A stretch of DNA of 64,000 nt from JBAXEO01 sp963789515. GTDB taxonomy: Bacteria; Actinomycetota; Coriobacteriia; Anaerosomatales; JAAXUF01. Of this stretch, positions 9,455 to 18,629 are shown one piece after another. The stretch spans positions 682,001 to 746,000 of the forward strand of contig CAWBKW010000002.1 of the NCBI GenBank assembly GCA_963789515.1, given 5' to 3'. The notes below the pieces were generated by a model. That model had not been told where the DNA came from. It did not search any database and saw only the letters and a list, made by a program, of their open reading frames with translations. Position 1 is the stretch's first letter. Each line of letters starts with the position of its first letter. The position numbers and the translations under genes are program-made.

Positions 9455-9529
9455 GGGCCCGTAGCTCAATGGTGGAGCAGGGGACTCATAATCCCTTGGT
9501 TGTAGGTTCGAATCCTACCGGGCCCACCA
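9455..9529 (+). tRNA. tRNA-Met (CAT), elongator type
   Basis: A 75-nt cloverleaf with encoded CCA. Acceptor GGGCCCG pairs with CGGGCCC, the anticodon loop CTCATAA gives CAT, and the T arm is GTAGG-TTCGAAT-CCTAC. A paired first base (G1-C72) argues against initiator tRNA. A tRNA-Ile2 whose anticodon C is modified to lysidine cannot be excluded from DNA alone. A TAGAAT hexamer at 9424-9429 is a plausible -10 box. Confidence 0.93.
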
Positions 9530-9614
9530 GGATGCTCATTGTCACCTTGGACGGTGCCACGAGCGAGTATCGCTGTGCGAACTCGGCACCACGCGGATAG
9601 AGACGGGGGAGCGG

Positions 9615-10304
9615 ATGGGGAAGTCGATTCTCGTGGGCGCGATCCTCGCTCTCGTGCTGGTCGTCGTCTTGGGCGCGGGGGGCTACCTGTACTCGCGTTC
9701 CGTTGGCGGAATCACCGACGTCCGTCCCCAGGACAGGGTCGTTCTGATCTTCGAGTCGCCCGCCGAGGACGGAGCCACGGTCGCGGCGCTCATCTCGGTG
9801 GTTGCCGACGGGCGGATGCGCGACGTGTCTCCGGACACCAAGGTGACCATCCCCGGTACGTCCTACACACGGCTGGGCGACGCATTCGTCTTCGGGGGAG
9901 GCGCCGCGGTGGCACGCGCCTTGGGCGACAGTCCGAATGGTGGCCGTGTAGCCTTCGTCTCTGTGCCGGAGTCCGAGTGGCGAGCGGCCATCGAGGCGTC
10001 ACGGGGCGTTGAGGTGAGTGTTCGGGACAAAGTCACGGTGTTCGACGGTCAGAAGCTCACTACGATTCGTGCCGGCAAGCAGACTCTCAGCGCCAATGAG
10101 GTAGCAGCGCTTCTGCGAGGCTTGTCGTATGTGAGTCCAAGTCAGTCGCAGTCAATCAGGCGCGAACTGGAGCGGGAGCTGGCGAGCGCGCTGGCATCAA
10201 GGACGCCGAGCGCGGGCCGTCTGGACAGCAGCCTCTCTCCCGCCGCCCTCGGACGCTGGCTGCAGAGCCGCCTCCCACAGGCCGCCATTCCGCAGGTCGA
10301 CTAG
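9615..10304 (+). CDS. LytR-CpsA-Psr (LCP)-like membrane-anchored protein, degenerate
   Basis: 229 residues from ATG 9615 behind GGGGGAGCGG. Residues 5-28 form one membrane anchor, so the rest is extracellular. The order of motifs follows LCP wall-polymer ligases: RVVLIFESP, then TKVTIPGTSYTRLGDAFVFGG (strand and loop near residues 77-97), then GVEVSVRDKVTVFDG and RAGKQTLSANEVAALLRG (about residues 133-170). It lacks the Pro-Arg-Asp and the paired arginines that bind the lipid pyrophosphate in active LCP enzymes, and it is shorter than usual. It probably has a non-catalytic or altered role in attaching or regulating the polysaccharide made by the downstream operon. LCP homology is read by eye. 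Confidence 0.5.
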   Translation: MGKSILVGAILALVLVVVLGAGGYLYSRSVGGITDVRPQDRVVLIFESPAEDGATVAALISVVADGRMRDVSPDTKVTIPGTSYTRLGDAFVFGGGAAVARALGDSPNGGRVAFVSVPESEWRAAIEASRGVEVSVRDKVTVFDGQKLTTIRAGKQTLSANEVAALLRGLSYVSPSQSQSIRRELERELASALASRTPSAGRLDSSLSPAALGRWLQSRLPQAAIPQVD

Positions 10305-10419
10305 AGGAAAGTGATACTCTTGCCGATAAATACCGTGTCTTTGAATGGTCGGCTGTCAGTACGCAGTAGCTTCGGTGTGATCGCCACGGAACCTCGGCGG
10401 AGAGAGGGGCAGCGCCAAC

Positions 10420-11274
10420 ATGGCTAGTGAGGTCTCAACGAGTGTTCCCGTAGCGGGCGCGGGTTCCCCAAGGTCAGGGAACAAGGTGCTCCTGCCACTC
10501 ATCCTCTTCTTGCTGGCACTTGCGGTAGTCGGTGCGGCTTTCTACTACGTCGGAGGCGTTGACTACGTGACGTCCCTCCTGGGCATGGGCTCGGCGCCGG
10601 ACACCGGCGGCGCTCCGGCCGCTGCGGTCGTGGCGACGTCCACCCCAGGCGCGGTCTCGACGACGGAACTCCAACTCCCGCCGGGCGTCAGTCCCGAACT
10701 GGCGAAGCGGATGTATGTCGAACAGATCCAGTCTCAGGTCAACCTCGACAAGATGGCCGCCGGTGCGATCACGCGGTTCGACGTGACCTCGGTCAAGGCG
10801 ACAGCGGATGCCGCGTCCGTGTTCGTCACGGTGTACTTCAGCGATGGCACATCTGCTCCGGGCGTGATCCAGCTGGTCAAGCGCGGGGGTTCGTGGTACT
10901 TCATGTCGATCACCGGGCTGAGTACCGACCAGGCCACCGGCCTGGCGGACACCGTGAACGAGGGAACCGTGGCGCAGGGTGCGCAGAGTGATGCGAAGGT
11001 GGTCAGCGAGTCCGGCGTCACGGACTTCGACTACGGCGTCATCAACACCATGCTCGCTCAGCAGACCGCGAACCAGACCATCATCTCCGGCGTCGTCGAC
11101 GGATCACTCACGACGATCGCTCTCGGCAAGCCCGTGAAGGGCGCCGGCACCACCGTCGTGCCCGCGAACCTGTCGGGCAAGGACGCCAAACCTATAGCGG
11201 GCGAGGCGGTCATGATTCACACTACTGATGGGAACACCAAGTACCTCTTCCTGACATCCTTCAGGACCAACTGA
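10420..11274 (+). CDS. Membrane-anchored extracellular protein of unknown function
   Basis: 284 residues from ATG 10420 behind GAGAGAGGGG. Residues 1-22 are polar, residues 23-48 (VLLPLILFLLALAVVGAAFYYVGG) form one transmembrane anchor, and the rest looks extracellular. A Thr/Ala/Gly-rich linker is followed by a beta-rich domain with VFVTVYFSDGTSAPGVIQLVKRGGSWYF split around short loops. No catalytic motif or family was recognised. It sits 115 bases after the LCP-like gene and 48 bases before the Wzz/BY-kinase gene on the same strand. A role in polysaccharide assembly is therefore an inference from position. Confidence 0.65.
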   Translation: MASEVSTSVPVAGAGSPRSGNKVLLPLILFLLALAVVGAAFYYVGGVDYVTSLLGMGSAPDTGGAPAAAVVATSTPGAVSTTELQLPPGVSPELAKRMYVEQIQSQVNLDKMAAGAITRFDVTSVKATADAASVFVTVYFSDGTSAPGVIQLVKRGGSWYFMSITGLSTDQATGLADTVNEGTVAQGAQSDAKVVSESGVTDFDYGVINTMLAQQTANQTIISGVVDGSLTTIALGKPVKGAGTTVVPANLSGKDAKPIAGEAVMIHTTDGNTKYLFLTSFRTN

Positions 11275-11322
11275 CCGACCTTGCCCGAGTTGCGTGCATA
11301 CCCCACCGAGTAAGGGACGAAT

Positions 11323-13314
11323 GTGGAGCTCCGTGACTACCTGAACGTCCTGCGCGCACGCAAGTGGGTTGTCATCCAGTCAGTCGTCATCGTCACCCTC
11401 ACCGCGGTCGTGGTGTCGCTCCTCCAGCCGCCCACTTATCAGGGCGAGGTCAAGGTCCTCATATCCAGCCAGGACGCCGGGCGCCGCGATCTTCGGTACC
11501 TCGCTCGGCGAGCTCTCCGGTCAGCCGGAGCGCAGCCTTCAGACCCAGGTTCAACTGATGCAACTCCGGCCGCTTGCCGAGACCACCGTGCGCAAGCTCG
11601 GGCTGAAGGAGAGCCCGGAAGTGCTGCTGAAGCGCGTCGAGGTCACCGCAGTCGGTCAGACGAATGTCGTCACCATCAAGGCCACGGACGTCAGCCAGGA
11701 GCGTGCGGCAGCCATAGCGAACTCCATGGCCGATGCGTACGTCGCGTGGTCCCGGGACACGAAGCGCGAGTCCATCAAGGCGGCAGCGGACGAGGTGCAG
11801 CGGCGTCTCGACGAAGCTCGCGTCGAGATCCTGGCGCTCGGCAAGAAGATCGTCGAACGCCCGCACCACGGACAAGAACGGCGTCGGTGATCAAGGACGA
11901 TTCGCTTCAGGCCGAACTGACCATCGCGACGGACCTGTACGCGACCCTGGCCGAGAAGCTCGAGACCCTGCGCGTCAACGAGCAGCTGGAGAACGGCGCC
12001 GGGCGCGTCGTCAGCGTCGCAGTCGCCGATGCGACGCCGATCGCGCCCAAGCCCGTGCGCAACGGCATTCTCGGGCCTCGCAGTCGGCCTCGTGTTCGGC
12101 GTCGGCATGGCGTTCTTGCTCGAGTACCTCGACAACACGATCAAGTCGACCGACGAAGCCGAGAGGCTCTACGGCGCTCCGGTGCTTGGGCAGATCCCGC
12201 TCGAGGACTTCGACAAGGGTGAGAAGCGCCGGCTGACGATGGTCCAGCACCCCGGCTCTCCTGCTGCGGAGTCGTATCGCGCGCTGCGCAACTCGCTGGA
12301 CTTCGTCAACTTCCAGCACGATATCAGGACGCTGCTGGTGGTCTCGTCCACTCAGGGCGAGGGCAAGTCCACCGTCGCGGCCAACCTCGCCGCAAGCTTG
12401 GCGCAGACCGGAAAGAAGGTCGTGCTCGTCAACTCGGACTTCAGGCGTCCGACCACCGACCAGTTCTTCGCGGTGAACAACCTGATCGGCCTGTCCGACG
12501 TGTTGACCGGTGTGAGCTCGCTCAAGGCGGCCCTGCAGCGCCCGGGTGACGAGCAACTGCTCGTTCTCGCCTCGGGCAAGATGCCGCCGAACCCGAGCGA
12601 GTTGCTGGGATCGGAGAAGATGTCCGAGCTGATCGAGGGCCTGAAGGACTGGGCCGACTGGATCATCGTCGATTCGCCGCCGCTGCTTGCGGTCGCTGAC
12701 ACGGCCGCGGTTGCTCGTTGGTCGACGGCGTTCTCATGGTCACGCGTGGCGGGGTGTCCACGCGCGAGAACGCTCGCAAGGGCCGCGAGATGCTTGAGAA
12801 GGTCGGGGCGCGCGTCATCGGCGTTGCCGTATGGGGCCTCGAGGGCGATGGCAGCGGCACCGCCTACGGCTACGGCGGCTACTACTACGGGAGCTACACC
12901 CCCACGGAGCACCGTCGGAGCAAGAAGGGCCAGCTGGATTCCGGGGCGAAGGGGTTTGCGGCAACTGCCGATTCGCCGAGTGCCGACTTCTTCACGCCCG
13001 AGAAGAGCACCGGGCGCAGAATCGCCGAGTTCATCGGCGGCGTGATGGCCGCGCTGCTCGGGTTCCTTGTGGTGCTCACGCTGATCGCCGTGGTTGTGTA
13101 CTTCGCTGACCAGGCGTTCGGGTGGGGCCTGGGGATTGCTGGCGTGGATCTCGCGACTGCTTGGAGTTTGAGCGTGAGCCAGTTCTACCTGATTCCGACG
13201 CCGACGAGGTCGGGAGGCGCTCCGAGGCGCTGCACTGATCGATCAGGTTGTGCTCAGGGGCACTGGTTCGGCAGTGTCTGCCTGGCCAAGATTCGGTTTC
13301 GGGCAATGGTCTAG
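11323..13314 (+). pseudogene. Wzz-like chain-length regulator fused to BY-type tyrosine kinase, four frameshifts
   Basis: Starts at GTG 11323 with ELRDYLNVLRARKWVVIQS and a first membrane segment, the usual Wzz N-terminus. The protein can be followed only by switching frame near 11490, 11860, 12070 and 12710. The pieces are the Wzz periplasmic coiled-coil region, the second membrane segment (LAVGLVFGVGMAFLLEYLD), then a cytoplasmic kinase with Walker A STQGEGKSTVAANLA, Walker A' VVLVNSDFRRP and Walker B WIIVDSPPLL. A Tyr cluster follows at GYGGYYYGSY, the autophosphorylation tail of BY kinases. An unusual extra C-terminal membrane helix comes after it (FIGGVMAALLGFLVVLTLIAVVV). Each segment keeps its motifs, so indels in the sequence are as likely as real inactivation. 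It would control polysaccharide length and export. The exact end is uncertain. Confidence 0.8.
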
Positions 13315-13316
13315 GT

Positions 13317-14594
13317 ATGCCAGAAGCTGAATCTGGGCGCGCAAAGCGCGCCAATGCAATCGTCGGAATGCTATCGGGCGTTGGCCTGAACGCACTAGCG
13401 GTCCTCATTGCAGTACGAGTGCTTGGGGCCTCGGGTCGGGGCCAGATGGTGGCCTTGACGCTGGTCGCTTCCATGGTCTACGTGTTTTTCGGACTCGGGT
13501 TGCCCGCTGCGAATGTGTATTTCTGCGGCACGCGAACCTGAGGCGGCTGGCGTGTTTGCGGGGAACTCGCTGCTGATGAGCCTTCTATTGCCGGCAGTGG
13601 CGTGGTCCGTTGTCGCTTGCGCTCACCGGTCGTTTGCTGGAGCGCAACTCATCGGGGCTCAACTTGAGGCAGCTTAGGCTCTGTATCGTGCTCTCGAGCG
13701 CGCTCTTCGCCTATCAGCAGTCTGCATCCATCGTACAGGGGCTGGGAGACTAACGCTGTATTGCGCAACGGAAGGATTGTGCAAGGAGTGCTGTTCACAG
13801 CGGGAGTGTCCGTTGGCGCCCGCTTCTGTTGGACCCGTCTCCGGTGAACATGTTCGTGCTCTGGGCGGCGGCCTACGCAGGCGGCACAGCTTTCTGCTGT
13901 TCAATGTGTGGCGTGTTGCGCGTCCCGGTGTTGACCTCGGCCGGCTGATGGTTCCATCCGCTATCGTGCACGCGCCACATGGACACAGATATCGGAATTC
14001 GTGAATCTGCGCGGCGACCAGCTCCTGGTGGCAGCCATCGCCGCCCCAGCTGTTCTGGAAGTCTACGCCACCACGGTGTCGCTGTCCGAGGTTCTGCTAC
14101 GTGTGCCCAACGCAGTATCGCAAGTGGTTTTTGCCGACACAGCGGCTGGGCTAACGCTGACCCGCACGCGCGCGCACTCCGCGAAGCGGGCACGGTGTTC
14201 GGCCTCACCGCAGTCGGAGGAGCTGCTCAGTGACGGCTTCTTGGGTCGTCGTGGTGCCGCTCACAGGACTCAAGGCGTATCAGATCATCCCGCTCGCTTG
14301 CCGTGATGGTTCTGCCGCTGGCGGCGTTTTCAGGAGGAAGTTTGCTCGGCGCCTGTTTGATGGGGAGCGGGCGCCCAGAGTCCCCGGTCTCGCTTCTGGC
14401 GCTTCGTTCGCTTTGACGATTGCGCTTGACCTTGTCCTGGTGCCGCGATGGGGTGCGTTCGGCGCAGCCATTGGTGTGTCGCGGGATACCTAGTGGCTGC
14501 GGTAGTGCTATTTGGGACGTTCATGCGTCACGGTCAGAGCATCCGTGAGTTGCCCAGTCTGTCAGCCGACCTACCGTCGGAACCGGGCCTGTGA
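13317..14594 (+). pseudogene. Polysaccharide flippase (Wzx/MATE-like), multiply frameshifted
   Basis: ATG 13317 opens a hydrophobic protein: IVGMLSGVGLNALAVLIAVRVLGASGRGQ, a typical first helix pair of an O-antigen/teichoic acid flippase. Later fragments in other frames include NSLLMSLLLPAVAWSVVA, LRGDQLLVAAIAAPAVLEVYATTVSLSE split by frame, LLRVPNAVSQVVFADTAA and ALTIALDLVLVPRWGAFGAAIG. The central RGDQLLVA..LEVYA..VSLSE motif is characteristic of Wzx proteins. At least five frame changes are needed. The stop TGA at 14592-14594 overlaps the GTG of the next gene. It would move lipid-linked repeat units across the membrane. The family call is firm; whether the gene is truly broken is not. Confidence 0.7.
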
Positions 14595-15994
14595 GTCGGC
14601 ACCGATCCATGCTGCTGCTCGTCGCAGCCGCGGTCACTGCCTGTTGCCTTGGTATCGTAATCGCGTTCACCGGCGACCCAGTGGTGGCCGGGGCCCTGGC
14701 GGCCGCCATTGTCCTGGTCGCCATCATCCTGTTCGACCCGGGGCTGGGCGTGCTGGTCTACGCGGCGCTGCGGCCCCTGATCGACATCGTCGTCTTCCTC
14801 AAGGTAGGAGGCATATCTGTCGGACAGCTCTGGGGCGCTGGACTCATCGCCGTACTGCGGACTGTATGTGCTCCTCACACTGCAGCGGACTGACGAGCGC
14901 TACTCTACTGACTTCTGCCCCTGCTCTGCCATGCGCCTACGCGGCGTTTCACTTTGACACGCGCTGGCAGTGATGCCGGCCTCACTGACTCGCTTCGGCT
15001 GCTGTCCTGGACACTGCTGCTGATCGTCACTGAACGAATCGCGGTGGACGCCTCTCAGCGCAAACGGATCGTCTATGCGGTGCTCGTCTCGGCATGGCTG
15101 ATGCTCGCAACGATCGCGCTCGCAGTGGTACAGAACCGTTACGGTGCCGCGTACTATGCAGGCAAGTTCGAGGCTGTCGGCCAAGGTCCGCACGGTCTGT
15201 CATCGTATGTGGTTCTGTGCGCTGTGATCGTTATGTACATGATGCTCCAAAGCGCCGGCGGCAGGTGGTCGTTCCTGCTCTTCGGGTTGTCGACCGTGGC
15301 GGTCCTGTTGTCGCTGGTGCGCACCACCTTCCTCGCGCTTCTGATCTTGGTGGCGGCATATGCGCTTCTCGCGCTTGCAGGCCGGGGGAGCAGGTCCCGC
15401 GGCTTCAGTTCGCGCTGATAGGCATGGGCGCTGCAGTCGTCTACTTTGGACAGGAGATTCTTCTCAGTCGATTCGGTGATCTCGCGTATCTCTCCGCCGG
15501 CGGCGGTTCCGAGGTCTATGCGGGAGCGGCCGCATCGGCATCTGGCGCGCGGTGTGGTACGGCGCAACTTCGAGCGCAGCTGCGCTCACCTAGGCCCCGG
15601 GGCACTTGGGAGTACCAAACTGGTCTACGCTTCACTTGGCGTTGACAGGTGGGCGCACAACGACTTCCTTGAGTTCATGATTACGGGGGGAGTGCCACTA
15701 CTGCTCGTGTATGCGGCGCTTCTATGGTGGCTCGGAGTGCGCGGCGTTCGTCTATGGCGAATCGCTCCCGACATCGCGACCAGGAACTACGCCGGGATGT
15801 TCTTGGCCGGCCTCGTGGCGTTCACCTTCATGGCCTTCTTCAACGGCATCGCCCTGTATCAGGCCAGCGTGATGATAGGACTCCTTGGCGGACTCACGGC
15901 GGGGTGGCTAGGAGGACTCGAGGCCGACGGTGTCGACATCGTGGCTCCTGTGTCTTCTGACCACGCTGGCACAGGCGCCGGGGCACCACAATGA
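14591..15994 (+). pseudogene. O-antigen ligase/polymerase-like (Wzy) membrane protein, frameshifted
   Basis: Starts at GTG 14591, overlapping the flippase stop (GTGA). The first piece has several membrane helices (LLLVAAAVTACCLGIVIAF, VVAGALAAAIVLVAIILF). A second piece at about 14950-15415 continues with RLLSWTLLLIVTERI and SLVRTTFLALLILVAAYALLAL. The last piece holds ALGSTKLVYASLG, then RWAHNDFLEFMITGGVPLLLVYAALL, the large loop and HNDFLE motif typical of Wzy/ligase proteins. It ends at TGA 15992-15994, overlapping the ATG of the next gene. About four frame changes are needed. The expected role is polymerising the exported repeat unit on the outer face of the membrane. Confidence 0.75.
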
Positions 15995-17072
15995 CGCGTG
16001 CACGCCCCCTCGTCATCCACGCTCGGACCTGATCCGTGTGCGCGTGGCGGAGTAGCGCATTCTGTGGGTGTGTACGCGGCCATGACTTCTGTTGGCCATG
16101 ATGTGGTAATCGTTCCGTCTATCGGCGCACAATCCTGGGCCCACTTCGTTGGCTGATGTGGCCGCTAGGTCTCATTCGGTTCGGCCTCCTCGCAGCAACG
16201 CGACGCCCTGCTATCGCACATCTCCACATCGCCTCTCGCGGGAGCTTCATGCGAAAGCGCTCCTTTGCCGCACTCGCGCGCGCGCGCTTGGGGTCCCATA
16301 CGTTGCCCACGTTCATGGGGGAGGCTTCGCTGAGTTTGCCACTTCCGGCGGCGCCGTCCGCGCCCGCAGGGTGAAGCGACTCCTGGAAGCTGCCGCAGTC
16401 GTGGCGGTGTTGTCCAACATATGGAGGCGTACCATTGGCCTCCTCTGTGGTCGCGATGACATTCGCGTTCTGCCCAATCCCGTGACCATTCCTCGCGACT
16501 CGACCTCAGGTATGGGGCGATCGGCAGTTGTCTTCGCTGGGCACCTGGTTCTACACAAGGGTGTCGACGTATTGGCTGAGGCGCTGAAGATTCTCGCGGC
16601 ACGCGGTGTAGAGTGCGAGGTTGCCATCGCTGGCGCTGGGGAGCTGGAGAGCGTATTCGATACAATCAAGCGACCATTCCATGTGGTCAAGGAGGGGTGG
16701 CTCTCAACGGAGGACTTGTCGGGGCTCATGGGTCGCAGCTCGGTGTTCGTTCTGCCGTCACGAGTAGAGGGCGTCCCTCTCGCGCTTCTCGAGGCGATGT
16801 CTCACGGAATGGCGTGTGTCGCGTCGTCTGTCGGAGGAGTTCCCGACGTGATCGCTGACGGGGAGAATGGGCTCTTGGTCGAGCCCGAGGACAGTAGTGG
16901 GCTTGCCGATGCGATGCACCGGCTCCTCGTCGACGAGCAGTTGCGGATCACCCTGGGGCGGGCTGCGCGACGGTTTGTGAGCGTAGAGCATTCGGTCGAT
17001 ACCGTACGAGCTAGGCTCTTCGAGGTGTATGCGTCGCTGGGCTTCGCGCCCACACGGGAGGACGGCGCGTGA
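15991..17072 (+). pseudogene. GT4-family glycosyltransferase (group 1), frameshifted in its N-terminal half
   Basis: Starts at ATG 15991 (ATGA overlap). The N-terminal Rossmann half is broken by at least three frame changes (TRARPLVIHART; GGVAHSVGVYAAM then VGHDVVIV; HLHIASRGSFMRKRS). From about 16300 the frame is clean: VPYVAHVHGGGFAEF, VVFAGHLVLHKGVDVLAEAL, then VFVLPSRVEGVPLALLEAMSHG, which carries the donor-binding E-x7-E motif of GT4 enzymes. It ends at TGA 17070-17072, overlapping the next GTG. It probably adds a sugar from a nucleotide donor to the lipid-linked repeat unit on the cytoplasmic side. Confidence 0.82.
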
Positions 17073-18541
17073 GCAGGCTGGGTGGTGCCCTGCGTAAGGC
17101 ATACGAGGTCAGCCCCGAGACGGTTAAGCGCGCTGCGGGCGGCGTGATGCGCCTGTTGCCGGAGCGCATGCTCTATGGCGCCGCGTACGAGCGGACACTC
17201 CGGCTCCTGGTCGAGTCCGAGCGCTGGAGTGCAGATCAGCACCGTGCTCGGCAGATCGAGCAGGTCAGAGATCTCTTACGGATGGCGGGTCAGACGGTTC
17301 CCTACTACCGTCAGCTATTCCGCGAACTAGGATTCGATCCAGCGGGCATAGCGTGTCTCGATGACCTCCAGGGCTTGCCGCTACTCACGCGCGACATGGT
17401 GCGCGAGCTCGGCTCGGCGCTTGTTCCAGAGGGCACGCCGGCCTCTGCGTACAAGCTATCAGACCACAGGGGGCACATCGGGCCAGCCGCTGGGCTTCCG
17501 TATTGCTCACGATGCGTCAGCCGCGGAGTGCGCATCATGACCAGTCAATGGGCTCGCGTGGGATATCGCAGAGGTTCTCGGCGGGTCGTGGTTGCGGGGA
17601 CGCGCCATCAGGGGGCGCGAACGGGCAAGCTGTGGGAGTACGACCCCAGCGACTTCCGCGTTGCACTTCTCAAGCTTCGACCTGAGTCCCGAGAACCTGG
17701 ACCTGATGGTCGGGCAGATGCAGCGATACAGGCCGGAGTTCTTGCACGCGTATCCGTCTTCACGGGTCCGTTCTTGCAGGTCATCTTGAGCGCACGGCCA
17801 GGTGTTGCCGACGCTCAAGTGCCTGCTGCTCGGTTCGGAGAACTTCGACATGTGGCAGCGGGTGTACGTCGAAAGGGTCTTCGGGGTCAGGGCCTATACG
17901 TGGTATGGGCATTGCAGGAAGTGCATTCTCGCAGGCAAGTGCGAACGAGACGTTCTGTATCACCCTTTTGCCCGAGTACGGCTTGACAGAGATCGTGGAC
18001 GAATGCGGCGCGCCTATCACCAGGGCGGGGCAGCGTGGAGTGCTGGTGGGGACATCCTTCATCAACACGACGGGCACGGTGTTCATCCGCTACCGCACCG
18101 ACGACTCAGCAGAATGGGATCTGCAACCCTGCGCGTGTAGCAAGGATGGGGCCACGGATCAAGGGAGTATGCGGACGGTGGACCCAAGAATCGCTTGTAG
18201 CCGTTGACGGGTCACTGATTCCCATGACCGCCGTCAACCTGCACTCGCGCGTGTACGAGCGGATGCGGCGCTTCCGCTTCGTGCAGGAGCGCCCGGGCTT
18301 GGCCGAACTCCAGTTTGTGCCGGTCGCCGGTTTCAGTGAGAACGATGAGCGCGAACTCGCGAGTGAAATCAAAGCGAGACTGGGCGGTCGGATCGAGGTG
18401 CGGGTGTCGCGAGTTCTTGAGCTCCCTCTGACCGCCGCGGGCAAGTACACGTTCGTCGACCAGCGTATCGACCTTGCTAAACTCGGTGAGTCGCGCGCCT
18501 CTGTGGTAAGCGCACGAAGTGAGCATGATGGAACTCCTTGA
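17069..18541 (+). pseudogene. CapK/phenylacetate-CoA ligase-like adenylate-forming protein, frameshifted
   Basis: GTG 17069 overlaps the upstream stop. The N-terminus (QIEQVRDLLRMAGQTVPYYRQLFRELGFDP) and LDDLQGLPLLTRDMVRE are typical of CapK proteins in capsule loci, which belong to the AMP-forming ligase fold. Later fragments in other frames are LPTLKCLLLGSENFDMWQRV, AYTWYGHCRKCILAGKCE, LLPEYGLTEIVDECGAPI, NTTGTVFIRYRTDD and the C-terminal RIEVRVSRVLELPLTAAGKY. At least five frame changes occur. The substrate in polysaccharide loci is generally unknown; activation of an acyl or amino-acid decoration is an inference. Confidence 0.78.
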
Positions 18542-18629
18542 GTGGCTAGTGGCAGCTGAAGCGAGGGGCTATTGTGCGGGGCCCAATCATCTCGGCATTG
18601 ATTCCGAAGCGAAAGGCGAGGCGCGATGA
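18528..18629 (+). CDS. Possible 33-residue ORF linking the CapK and dehydrogenase genes
   Basis: A small frame runs from ATG 18528 to TGA 18627-18629. It begins inside the last codons of the CapK-like gene and its stop overlaps the dehydrogenase ATG at 18626 (ATGA). It starts MELLEWLVAAEARGYCAGPN and ends in EARR, with no recognised family. The double overlap resembles the coupling elsewhere in this operon, but in this indel-rich stretch it may be a remnant of a longer gene or chance. Confidence 0.25.
   Translation: MELLEWLVAAEARGYCAGPNHLGIDSEAKGEAR

Noticed and set aside
9455..9529. tRNA-Met considered as initiator tRNA
   Set aside because: The first acceptor pair is G-C and the anticodon stem lacks three consecutive G-C pairs at the loop side, both unlike initiator tRNA.
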